Source: Brachionus rotundiformis
Lineage: Eukaryota > Rotifera > Eurotatoria > Ploima > Brachionidae
NCBI GenBank assembly: GCA_016802295.1
Contig: JAESIW010000207.1
Coordinates: 203,978-267,977 of the forward strand
Length of the DNA stretch: 64,000 nt
Direction: 5' to 3'
The position numbers and the translations under genes are program-made. Below are positions 45,260 to 55,429 of this stretch, in pieces. The notes beneath the pieces were generated by a model. It did no database searches. It worked only from the letters and a program-made list of their open reading frames with translations, and was not told the DNA's origin. Every line of letters starts with the position of its first letter. The stretch's first letter is position 1.

Positions 45260-45463
45260 GTGCTGAAAAACACTTTCATTTTTTGGAAGAAAAAATATAA
45301 AAAATTTTATTCTATGAGCGTTTTTGATTGCGTGGATGATCAGGAAAGATCTCGTCAGGGGATCAATTTCTATTTACCTTGGGTCATTTTTAAATTTGAT
45401 AATAAAAAAATGGTAGATGCATTGATTAGTTTATATGGGAATTTATTGAAGACTGATGATTGA
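45260..45463 (+). CDS. small unassigned ORF (uninterrupted U2 version)
   Basis: 67 codons: MLKNTFIFWKKKYKKFYSMS, VFDCVDDQERSRQG, then KMVDALISLYGNLLKTDD. The other copies have the same text broken by a hairpin insertion or a MITE. No domain is recognised, but retention of the frame over 200 bp of AT-rich DNA suggests real coding. Confidence 0.4.
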   Translation: MLKNTFIFWKKKYKKFYSMSVFDCVDDQERSRQGINFYLPWVIFKFDNKKMVDALISLYGNLLKTDD

Positions 45464-46069
45464 AACATTAGCTTAAAAATTTACCTGTTTATTTCATTGC
45501 TTGACTATTAAGTCATTAGATAAAGACTATAAAATAAAATAATTGAACCAATTTTTATTGAGCTTTACAAATTTTTGGTATTTAAATATTTAATATTGAG
45601 AGTTTTATTTTCATGTATATGTTACAATATGTAAATACTTCTAATCAAATTTATTTTTTACTAAATTTTTAAATTTGAATAATTTTAAAAATAAAAAATT
45701 CGTAAAAGCAAGCTTTTATTTTAGATTAAAAATAAAAATACCAAGAATAATTCAATACAAATATACATTCTTATATTTAATCCTAGATAAAATATCTTAA
45801 TCAAACATTTCGCAAAATATACTTCTTTTTTTTAAATATGAAAAAATTATCAATGAAAGATAAAATAACGCCAATCAGTGTAGTCAAATTGCAAGATAAA
45901 GAAGCTTGATAAAAATGTTTTAGAATAATAAGTATTGGATGCTGTCTTGCTCGGTCACCTAGACGGCCCAATTTCTAGCATAAATACATATAATATATTA
46001 GATTGATATATATTCTTTAATTTGATTTGTATAACTTCCTTTAGTTTTTTATTTTTAAGAAAGCATATT

Positions 46070-46240
46070 TATTATACAAATTCTTTGAGCGACTCTCTCA
46101 AGACCATATTTTTTTCTGATTTGATTAATTTAGCTGGTTTTTCATTCATGACTTGATTCAGTTTTTCAAACTTCATAAAGGTATTAAGCATGTTACTTTG
46201 ACAATTAATCCTGCGCCATTCAAACTCAATCTAGCACTGC
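46070..46240 (-). other. conserved coding-like block (U2)
   Basis: An open frame as in 12167-12330, with S changed to R in the ESLKEFV region. It is immediately followed by U2 sequence lacking the hAT insertion. Confidence 0.4.
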
Positions 46241-46329
46241 TAAATGGTTGCAGAGACCAGCTTATTGGAATGTATTTGGTAAAAATGGTTTATTTGGAGT
46301 GTATTAGCTAGAAAATGGCCGCTCTGAGC

Positions 46330-46918
46330 CAAAAATAAATATTAGTAAGATATTAGATAATAAAGAAAATATGAAACATGAGAGAGAGAGAATACAATAG
46401 AGCTAAGCCAAACGACTAAAACTAAAATGTATAAGAGAGGCGTTTTAAATCATCAGTTGAGGTCTAAGGAATGACTTAAAAAAGATTGACGAGTAGAGTT
46501 TTAAAATATTAAAAAAGTTCTTAGGTGATTTTTTAGGCTGACACCATTGCTATGGCTGCTGTTCTTTTGCAATATTATAATGATGCAGATTTCGGTCATG
46601 AGTTGTCAACGAAAGGATTTGTGTGATTAAAATTTTATTGAATCTAACTAAATTATACTAGTTAATTATCTTTTAAGCCAACTGATATTGTAATTTATAA
46701 TATCAGTAATCAATCGATAGCATAAGCATTAAAAAAAAAATTAAAATAAGTTAAAAATAAAAATTAATTTTAAATTTAAGTTTTAAATTAAATAAAGCTG
46801 ATAAAGCACGTTCCAAACAAAATATTATTCACTGTGGAATGAACATTTGTCATACTAATATGAATTTTGACAGCTTTTGATGTTCCAAAATCTAAATAAA
46901 AGAATCTAATTTTTATTG
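46330..46918. other. junction and 3' flank of the intact vWA gene
   Basis: 46330-46440 is unique (includes AGAGAGAGAG). 46456-46570 is a short piece of segment X. The rest is the shared vWA 3' flank. There is no hAT element here, so U2 shows the state without it. Confidence 0.6.
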
Positions 46919-49624
46919 TTATTGTATTTGGTTCAAAACGGCATAATTAAAATCATAAATTGAATGATTACTAGAAAAATCTATCAAATTTAGTCTCAGA
47001 GCTTGCATCTTTTTTTCTAATTTTGTTTTATCAAATAATTTGAGAAATGCATTTAAATTTTCAATTAAATTAGAAAAATGTCCATTTTCACAATTCTTCC
47101 CAATTAAATTACTGTATTGAAAAATCAATCGTTCAATTTGACCTTTAATTATTTTAAAAAAGTCTTCAATTGTTTCTAATTTAGCATTTTCCGACTTAAT
47201 TTGTGATTGAAAATTATTTCTTACATATTTTTTAATTCTCAAAGACTTCTCGATTAATGTTACTGATAAAAGCAATTTTAAAATATTAATTTGGTGTTCT
47301 ATTCCATATTGATTAATATTTAAATCACCAAAATGTTTTTCAATATCATTTTTAAATTCTTTGAATTTTTTACTGCTACTAAAATGATTTAAAAACTTGT
47401 TTTCAATTTTTGGAGCCTTTTTCACTTCAGTATACACTTCAGTATCAATATCATCCGACTTAATTTTTTTTAAATTATAGATCATTTTATAGAATTTATC
47501 ATTATTAAGTTCGCGATTGTTTTTAAGATTAAAAATTTCACTAATTATATTTTCACCTTTTTCTGATTTACAACATACTGACTTCATGTAATTCGAAATT
47601 TCTCTAGCATAGTCCGTCATATTTTCTATAATTGATAGATCTTTTAGAGCAGAATCAGCCAAAAACCTAATTGAATATGCATAAATTAATTTCAAATTAA
47701 TGTTTGATTCATTTTTAATTTTTTTGGTAATTACTCTTATAGAACCATTGGTTTCAATTTGGAATTGAAAGTCAAGTTCGTTATGATTCTTAATTTCTTC
47801 ACTCAAAAAATTGGGCCCAAATTTTATCAAGATCTCCTCTTCATTTGAATCGATATCATCAAGTCTATAAATGTTGGTATTTGAATTTTCTAAAGTAATT
47901 CCTTTTTGTGCCAAAATAATTAAATTTGTTTTATCGCTTTTTTTTTTCTTTGTAAAGTCATGTACAATTTCTGAAAAAGCCTTTTTGAATTCATGATAAT
48001 TTGATAATTTTTCTAATCGACCATTTGTTTCACTAGCAAGAATACCCAGTGATTTTAAATCACAACTATCAGAAAATGAAATAACATTTATTTTGATAAA
48101 GCCTGATTTTTTACAAAATTTAGTAATTTCTTTATAGAATTTTTCATCTTTGTCTTCAGCTTCGCCATCAGTCAAAAATATTACTTCTGAATTAGATTCA
48201 GCCGAAGCTATAAAAACAGATTCAACTAAAGCCGAACATATTTTTGTTCCACCAAATGCTGTTAAATTTTCTATTTTTTTTTTTAAATCGCTAAACGACT
48301 CTTTTATAGTTCCGAGCCGAGAAGCTTTATTTCGTACTTGGCTTAATACATGCTCATTATTTAAATCTCCCTTTCTATGTTCAATTGGATGCATAGAATG
48401 CCCATCTCCATAGGAACAATTATTATCAGATTGAAAAGTGACCAGGGCAACTTTATTTTGGGAGCTTTTATTTAATATTTCTTCAAGTGCTTCAATACAT
48501 ACTTTTTTAACTATATCAATTCTTTCTCCGGCCATGCTTCCAGAAATGTCGAGGCAAAGTACAAATATTTTGCATTCGGTGTGTTTCTGAATATTTTCAT
48601 TTGAATGATGGATTTTTTTAATTTTTAAATCCATCAAATTCTTATTAGCTAAATCATTATTTAAAATAGAGTTTTTAGTAAGACAAAATTGACAAGTCCA
48701 AGTATTCTCAAACTTTTTTCCAAAGAAAAAGCTTTCACAACCATTACATTTAATTGTTTCACTTTCGTTTAATTCACAATGTGCTTTTGATTTTAAAATA
48801 TTACTGATTCGAATAGAAATGACATTACAATCAAACTCAGGTACACAAAGTGCTCTTGAAAACTCAATTTCTTCTTTCTTATAATCTGTTTTTTTTTCTT
48901 TATCAAAAGGCGTTTCAATATTATTATTATGTGATGTAGATTTATTAATTTGAAAATTTAATCGACTGCTACCTACTTGCCTAATCTCAGGAACGAGCTC
49001 TATTAATTTCTTAGCCACGATTAAAAGATGAATGAAAATAGAGAATAAATCATTCATAACCTCTTGGCAATCTGAATCTATTTTATCTATTAATTTTTGA
49101 CGAAAATTCTCAAAATTTCGATCTTCAGTCAGGTATTGATTATTCTGTGGAATCACTTGATTTTTCAATTCACTCAAACATTTTTTAAATTCTTCCTCAG
49201 ATTCAACCAAATTATCTAAATTTCTTAAAGAAAAAGGAGGCTGATTATTTTCAAATACGCCTTTATCATTAATTCTATTGACACTCAAGCTATCTAAAAT
49301 TTGTTCTTGATTGTATTGAGGTGAATTTTCGCCAAGTTTATTCAAATCAATTAGTTCATTCCAATCTGGAATCGATAAAGAATAAGATTCATTCTGGTCG
49401 AAAGTTTCATTGATCAAATCTCCAAATTTATTCATCAAATAGACTTGTTTTACTTTCTGCAATCGAATAATATCCTCAATTTTTTCAAAAATTGAGCATT
49501 TCTTAAATAAATTTTCAATTCCTTCTAATAATTTTTTATTTTCAGACAAAATTTTTCTGTAACAGTCTGATTCTTTTATTAAATTCAAACAAAATTCAAT
49601 ATCGTTCGCGTCTTCAAAATTCAT
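46919..49624 (-). CDS. intact 901-residue zinc-ribbon/von Willebrand A protein
   Basis: A single exon. Residues 1-290 are helical, Glu/Lys/Asn-rich and unassigned. A zinc ribbon follows with Cys293, 296, 311 and 314 (KCNGC..TCQFC). The vWA domain runs from about 351 to 560 with a complete MIDAS: Asp359-Ser361-Ser363 (LDISGSM), Thr460 (GGTKICSAL) and Asp486 (LTDGE), so metal-dependent ligand binding is likely. Residues 560-901 are unassigned. There is no signal peptide or membrane segment, so it is probably cytosolic. Zinc ribbon followed by vWA recalls the order in Sec23/Sec24, but the rest does not resemble them. Two full or partial sister copies are broken, and this one is intact. Confidence 0.85.
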   Translation of the reverse strand: MNFEDANDIEFCLNLIKESDCYRKILSENKKLLEGIENLFKKCSIFEKIEDIIRLQKVKQVYLMNKFGDLINETFDQNESYSLSIPDWNELIDLNKLGENSPQYNQEQILDSLSVNRINDKGVFENNQPPFSLRNLDNLVESEEEFKKCLSELKNQVIPQNNQYLTEDRNFENFRQKLIDKIDSDCQEVMNDLFSIFIHLLIVAKKLIELVPEIRQVGSSRLNFQINKSTSHNNNIETPFDKEKKTDYKKEEIEFSRALCVPEFDCNVISIRISNILKSKAHCELNESETIKCNGCESFFFGKKFENTWTCQFCLTKNSILNNDLANKNLMDLKIKKIHHSNENIQKHTECKIFVLCLDISGSMAGERIDIVKKVCIEALEEILNKSSQNKVALVTFQSDNNCSYGDGHSMHPIEHRKGDLNNEHVLSQVRNKASRLGTIKESFSDLKKKIENLTAFGGTKICSALVESVFIASAESNSEVIFLTDGEAEDKDEKFYKEITKFCKKSGFIKINVISFSDSCDLKSLGILASETNGRLEKLSNYHEFKKAFSEIVHDFTKKKKSDKTNLIILAQKGITLENSNTNIYRLDDIDSNEEEILIKFGPNFLSEEIKNHNELDFQFQIETNGSIRVITKKIKNESNINLKLIYAYSIRFLADSALKDLSIIENMTDYAREISNYMKSVCCKSEKGENIISEIFNLKNNRELNNDKFYKMIYNLKKIKSDDIDTEVYTEVKKAPKIENKFLNHFSSSKKFKEFKNDIEKHFGDLNINQYGIEHQINILKLLLSVTLIEKSLRIKKYVRNNFQSQIKSENAKLETIEDFFKIIKGQIERLIFQYSNLIGKNCENGHFSNLIENLNAFLKLFDKTKLEKKMQALRLNLIDFSSNHSIYDFNYAVLNQIQ

Positions 49625-50740
49625 TTCTGATTAAAAAATTTGTCAAAATTAATTTAGAAAATGAGGTATGCATATAATTTAAAATCAGCTCATTTTCTTT
49701 GCTAATCAAAATTTTTTAGATAAAAATTGTCAAAATCCATGGCAATACCTGATTTAAAAAATTTAATTGAAATGATAACTTCTTTATATATCAAGTCATG
49801 TGAATTGAGATAAAAACTTGAACAACGATCTTAAAGGAATTTAGACTCAAAATCAACAATTAGTAGCATAGATTATATTAATAGATTTTTATTTTATTGC
49901 TATAATTAGATTTTAAAATCTTGAAAAATATCGATAAAGAGAATATCTTTGAAAAAAAAAAAATGATTTATTCACATCTCTTTTTGCTAAAATACAAATA
50001 ATATTTCCATTTTCAGAAACAATTTTTTTTCATTACTCGCTAAAATTAGAGGAGATTAGAGATTAGATTAGAGGCTTAAATTTCATTAATCCTTAATTAG
50101 AACCTAAATTAATGTTATTTAGCTGAACAATTAATTAAACTATTCGACGGTCCGGGTGTTTCAGACAGCATGTCCTAGAAAAAATGCAAATAGGCACTAG
50201 AAATAAAGTTGCTGCTTAACCAGGGCATTAGATCCATTGAATTAAATACCGCTGATTTCATTCCTTTTATTGCTTTTTGGTCCATCAACTGCCATGTCGA
50301 ACAGACAATTTGGTAAATACAGCTCAAAAACTTTTAGAAAGATTTAAAAAAAAGATAAAAGATTAAACTTGAATAACGAAAGTTAATAATTTATCGTAAA
50401 AAATATCAACTTAGAAAAATTTTATATAACTATGAATAAAATAAATATAGTGTAAACTGTAATGCTACAACTTTATAAACGATGGCTTATAAAAAAACCT
50501 GACCAATCTAAGTATTATGTTTTAAATTTTTAAAATATCCATTGGAAATAATTTTATTAATAATATGTAACTCAAACAATTTTTTTAATCAACAATTAAA
50601 TTCGTAAAAAATTCAAATTATTTTTTTATTTTTTATGAATTTAATTGTTGATTAAAAATAATCTGAGAAAAAATTCATTATAGAATGTTTGCCAGCATCA
50701 GGAGCATTAACTTTGAAAAAAATTTATATTAAAAATTAAT
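49625..50740. other. upstream region of the intact vWA gene
   Basis: Non-coding, colinear with 41322-42480. It carries the conserved inverted repeat CTCATTTTC/GAAAATGAG at about 49663-49702 and, at 50587-50654, a hairpin absent from U1. Confidence 0.6.
50587..50654. repeat. hairpin insertion, 25 of 26 bp paired
   Basis: TAATCAACAATTAAATTC (50587-50604) is repeated inverted at 50637-50654 around a short AT spacer. The U1 copy at about 42328 has only the left half, so the right half arose by inverted copying of its neighbour. Confidence 0.8.
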
Positions 50741-50754
50741 AAATCAATCTAAAT

Positions 50755-51034
50755 TTTACCAGATGTAACATTCAAGTCAGAATGGTTAACAATAACACCT
50801 TTATTATTAAATACAAATCTTTTTTCAGCATCCCTTTTACCCATTTCAATATTTTGATTTTTTCTAATTTGACCATGGTTGTTAAATGTGAATCTACGAT
50901 TTATTTGGCTTTCATCATTTCGCTTGTCTTAGAAAAATTACCGAAATTGTATTCATTATTTTCATTGTGTCCAATGTAGCCACTGGCTAATCCACAAAAT
51001 GTTATCATAAAAATTGACAATAAGAATGTATGCA
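50755..51034 (-). pseudogene. dibasic secreted peptide precursor, decayed (U2 copy)
   Basis: The minus strand reads MHTFLLSIFMITFCGLASGY, YIGHNENNEYNFGNF, then a frameshift near TTTTCTAAGACAAGCG. After it come INRRFTFNNHGQIRKN, MGKRDAEKRFVFNNKGVI and VNHSDLNVTSGKI with a stop. There are two related segments (RFTFNNHGQI and RFVFNNKGVI) separated by KR pairs. The nonsense codon of the U1 copy is absent here; only the frameshift breaks it. Confidence 0.6.
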
Positions 51035-51299
51035 TTTTTTAGCTAAGATTTTAAGAGACATTTAAATTTTTCAAAAATTTTGCAAACAATATTTTTATCA
51101 AATTTTGCTTGGCAAGCTCAATGAGAAAATCAAATCTTTAAGTCTTTTAAAAGAAAGAATATTGAAATCTTATTGACAATCAAAAAATGTTCTTATTATT
51201 TTTAATTGTAGAGCTTAAATCACTGAACGAAGCGAAGAGAACCATGTTACAGTGTGAAGTTTTAATAATTATTTGGAAAAAAAATTGTTCTTTTTTTTT

Positions 51300-51420
51300 T
51301 TGTGATAAGTTTATTGGATATATGCAAACCACAACCTGGATCAATGGTCGTAAAAGGTCGTTGAAGGTATTTAAATTTTCTATTTAAATTCAGCAAAAAA
51401 TTTATTTTTGAATATATTAA
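51300..51420 (+). pseudogene. third partial copy of the unit's signal-peptide exon
   Basis: Reads ISLLDICKPQPGS then diverges, and ends GAAGGTATTTAAATT. It marks the start of a truncated third tandem unit. Confidence 0.5.
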
Positions 51421-52075
51421 GTTAATTTATGTAGCAATCTGTAATTGAAAACGTATCAAGAAACCTTGGAACAACTTTTTAGAACCATCTTATGGGATGT
51501 CTTTTTTAATGAGTTTTGTGATAAACAAAAAAAAAAATGTGTAAGTGTTCATATAAAAAGTATTTAAAAGCAAACATTATCAATTTTAATTAATTCAATT
51601 GCTTTATAACATAAATTCTTAAAAAAATGTTTTTCTTTAATTCAGTAAAATTTTTAATAAATAATATTATACCGTAACCATAGGCAAACGACTTAATAAC
51701 CAAGGAATTTTTATCTGCAAAGAATTATATCATCTAGGATTTAAATTTAAAGATTATGTTTAAATAATCATAATATAAAATCAATAATTTTTTTTCTAAA
51801 AATGAACTTATTTCTGGAACTGAAATTTTATTTTTTCAAAGATTTATTTTAAAACAAACAAAAAAATGACTCTTTTGATATTTGCAGCAGTTTATTTTAT
51901 CAAATAAGAAAATTTAATTGAGTTAATAAGAATATGACTTTATTAAGAGTCCAAAGATAACATTACATTATCCTTGATAATTTTTTTGATTTTTAGTACC
52001 GAAAGAAATGTGCAATTTAAAATACTTTGTATATAAAATATCATGCTAATACTTTTTAAGTTTATTTAAAGACAT
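51421..52075. other. intergenic, nothing recognised
   Basis: AT-rich with no frame or repeat of note. Confidence 0.5.
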
Positions 52076-53017
52076 CTAAATAAAGATAAACATTCTAACC
52101 CTAAACATTTTTGGGTTCCATATCAATATGGAGTACTTTAACGAACATTCATATCTTGTTATTTCACATTTATTAAAAACAATGATCGTTTTGCTTATTA
52201 GTTTTTTGTAAACTTTGTTGCATATCACTCCTTCTCGTCGGTTGTATCTAAGGTATTTGTAGTCGGGTTCTGGTGTTTTGTCAAAAGAGCAGGTACTATC
52301 TTCACAATGCATTTCATCATTCCCACATTTATTATATAATTCCATGTTGACACAATCTTCTCTGGTTAACTTCACATTTATTAATTCTTTACTTGACCAT
52401 AAGGCACCTAAGAAGTTTTTATATGAGTTAACCATTACTTTAAATTTTTGACATTGAATCCCGTCGCCATATATCGTATACATCCTTATTTATTTTTTTT
52501 TTTCCGCTAGTTTCTCCTCAATATAGACCCACTCATCCAATACATCTTTATCTGATGCACGAAATACTGGTATTGACTTAGACCAATTGTTTTTTACCAC
52601 AATTTGATTGTTACCTTGACTATCACTTGTTTCATTTCGACTGCAACTTGTAACATTCACTTGGTTCCTAGTGCTTTCATCAAGTAATTGCAATCTATGT
52701 GCTTGATTTGCTAAAAGTGTATCAACATGTTGCGTTAACCTGATTTTCTCTTGCGGAAGACGGTTTTTTTCTTGCAACAACACTTCTTTTTCATTAGCAA
52801 CAGTTTCTTTGATAAACTTGTCGTAATCCTCCTTTATACAAAATATCACCTTTTTACTTTGGATAGGATCTGCCAGTAGGTAAACTGGTCGATTAGGTTC
52901 ACCTAATCTTAAAAAGAGTTGTGACAGCATGTTATTTAGTTCCTCGAGTTTTAAACTTTCTAAAATTTCTTTAGTTGCCGGTACGTCCATATTCATCGTT
53001 ATTGTCGCTGCTTTCAA
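52076..53017 (-). pseudogene. two-part ORF joined in frame across one TAA (coiled N-half, Cys-rich C-half)
   Basis: ORF 53017-52490 (175 codons) and ORF 52483-52076 (135 codons) are in the same frame, separated only by TAA-ATA-AGG after a run of A. The first half has a Gln/Glu/Lys coiled segment (about residues 70-115) and VFRASDKDVLDEWVYIEEKL, reminiscent of retrotransposon gag-like N-termini. The second has about nine Cys in a compact ectodomain-like pattern (QCQKF, EDCVNM, NKCGNDEMHCEDSTC, VICNKVY, NKCEITRYEC) and a hydrophobic end. It may be one gene with a nonsense codon, a readthrough design, or two genes. An extracellular or envelope-like origin of the Cys-rich part is speculation. Confidence 0.45.
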
Positions 53018-54038
53018 TTGTTAAGGGCTCAATAGGGACTTGAATAAAAATATTGAATTGTTTTGTAGAATTTCTTTATAGTTTAAATTGCAATTAAAAA
53101 TTAGATAAAACTATAAAAATCAAAACTAATATTTATAAGGGTTCTCAGGACTTCTAGTTTTCTAGCGACATCTTGATTCAATAATTAAACTAACTTATGG
53201 AATATCATAAAGAATATGAGATGAATTTAAATCGTGCATGAAAAAACTAATGAATTAAAGATTAAGACTGAAAGATGCAAGCTAAGAATTATTTGTTAGT
53301 ATGTAAACGTGGCTGTTTGGGAACAAATTTAATGTCATCATATAAGTAATAGTATTTATAAAGATAGTTGGCAACTATCTTTTTTTTTAATTTCAAATTT
53401 TTTTCTATAATTTCTATGAAAAAATCTTTCTTTAATATGATATAGTGCCGGCTTGGTGAAGACAAGAAAGCTTATTTTCGAATATTGAGCGATATTTTTT
53501 TTTTTTTTTATGTTATTTTATTTGGTTTTTTTACTGATTTATGTGATTAAGTTAGCTTTTAATTAATCTAGCTAAAACAATAATTTTTTATTTAACTAGG
53601 AAAGAAAGAATCTGAAAATAAGTAATCGTCAAAATAAAGCTACTTTAATATTACTTTCTAATGCAGATAACTTGTATGTGAAAATTTCTAATCTAAAAAA
53701 ATTTTTATGAACATTTTATTTCATTTAATTTAAATTATGAATTTTTAAGAAATATTTTTTCTATAAGTCAAAAGCTACAATAGCATGACAAAATTGAGTA
53801 TTTCTCAGTAAGACTAAAAATATTATTTTTTTATTATTATTTTGTAAATGAGAATTGACATTATAATTGATTTGTAATAGGATTTTATTAATTAATTCGT
53901 CAAATCAGATTTTTAATTAAATTAATCAAACTAGACGCAGCTTTTAAGCAACTTGTCTAATTTACCAAAATAATTTAAGAATTTTTTTTTTAATAATTAT
54001 AAAAAATTTTAAAGATTTATCTATAGAAAATTTTTCTT
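53018..54038. other. intergenic with one perfect palindrome
   Basis: No coding sequence. At 53360-53382, AAAGATAGTTG and CAACTATCTTT form a perfect inverted repeat around a single G. Confidence 0.6.
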
Positions 54039-54974
54039 TTAATATCTTATGAAACAGTCCAAAGTTAAAATCAAAAAAACTACAAAAATCAAAAATGTCA
54101 AATCCAAAAAATCAGACACAAACACATTTGACTGTGTAGAATTAAGAAAATCACCGATAGCAGGCAAAAGATTACTGATTTGTATAAAAAGTCTATTTAG
54201 ATTATCTCTCAAAATGCCTGATCTGTTCATAATATTGTTTGCTATATCATCAAATTTCGGATGCATGTTTTTTATATTTTCAGTTCTGTTATTTACCAAA
54301 TTAAGTATATTATTGATACGATTCATTTTATTAGCATGACTTTCATTTGAAAGCCTAATAAATTGGTTTTGATTTTCGTCTAAATTATTTATTTTTCTTT
54401 GTAAATCCCCATTTTTTTCATTTAAATTATCTCGTAGCAGGCTAGGTGAATGAAATGGAGGGGATGTAACCCTTAGCTCATTTAGTCTGTTTATCTCAGC
54501 TCTAACTCTGTTGAATTCAGCAATTTTTTGATTATCAGCTGTGATAAAATTTCTCATTTGAGCGTCGGCCTCATTAAAATAAGCATTAAAGTCCCCGATA
54601 TTAATCTCATTCAGATTTAATTGTTCATTTATTGCAGCCATTACTCTTTGTATAAAAGCTTCATTACAATTTCGACTACACTTTTCAGCATTGTTTAAAT
54701 TAATTATTAAATTTTCAGCTTGATTTGTGGCAATATGAATATAATTTCTTAGAGGGTCTAATTGATTCAAAATAGGATCAATATTCTGATTATGTCTCAT
54801 TATATCTTGAAGGTGCTGCGCTTCAAGGGCGCTGTACTTTGCCTGAAAGACAGCTAAATTTTTTCTCATTTCTGCAAAATGATCTCTAAGATTGCCGATT
54901 ATGTGTCGGGTCTGGACAATTGAGCCTTGATTTTGTTCCAAATTGGCGTTAATTGCTTCGATTAAATTGTTCAT
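54039..54974 (-). CDS. tail-anchored coiled-coil protein A
   Basis: 311 residues in one exon, starting MNNLIEAINANLEQNQGSIV. Most of the length is predicted coiled coil (Asn/Leu/Ile heptads). A Cys pair lies at 99 and 103 (CSRNC) followed by FIQRVMAAI. One C-terminal membrane segment (about 288-307, LTFLIFVVFLILTL) is followed by only a few residues, so it would face the cytosol as a tail-anchored protein. It is a clear paralog of 59256-60146 by start, Cys position and length. It is divergent with 55430, 455 bp apart. A structural or tethering role is inferred. Confidence 0.75.
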   Translation of the reverse strand: MNNLIEAINANLEQNQGSIVQTRHIIGNLRDHFAEMRKNLAVFQAKYSALEAQHLQDIMRHNQNIDPILNQLDPLRNYIHIATNQAENLIINLNNAEKCSRNCNEAFIQRVMAAINEQLNLNEINIGDFNAYFNEADAQMRNFITADNQKIAEFNRVRAEINRLNELRVTSPPFHSPSLLRDNLNEKNGDLQRKINNLDENQNQFIRLSNESHANKMNRINNILNLVNNRTENIKNMHPKFDDIANNIMNRSGILRDNLNRLFIQISNLLPAIGDFLNSTQSNVFVSDFLDLTFLIFVVFLILTLDCFIRY

Positions 54975-55429
54975 CTAAAATTATTAAAAAACAAGCTAGA
55001 TTTCTATACATTTTATCAGCTTGTTTGCTAACTTTAATTTTCTACTACTCCTCGAAACTTAAAATTTTCAATAAAACGATCAAATTAAAAAAAAATTAAA
55101 AGCTTATTTTAAAATTTTTTTGCTATTTTTCTGGAATTATAAGAAAAAATTGAGAGATTATAAGCAACGAAAAAGATATTCTTTTAATGGATTAATGACT
55201 AATATATAGACAATTTTGGAATGAAAAAAAAAAGCCCACAACTGCCGGCATCTTTAAGTTGATGATCATTTCAAAATATCATTCCTTAAAGTCTAATAAA
55301 AGTCAAGTCATATGAAATTTTTAAAAACTTTATAATTTTACTATTATATTATGTTAATGGTTGACAACAGGCTTAAAAAATCAGTTTCAAAAAGTAAGTT
55401 TTTTGCTATAATTTTATTTAGAATTAAAT

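Noticed and set aside
48150..48413. Plus-strand 87-codon ORF inside the intact vWA gene
   Set aside because: Antisense shadow of the vWA domain; the same shadow recurs at 16144-16395.
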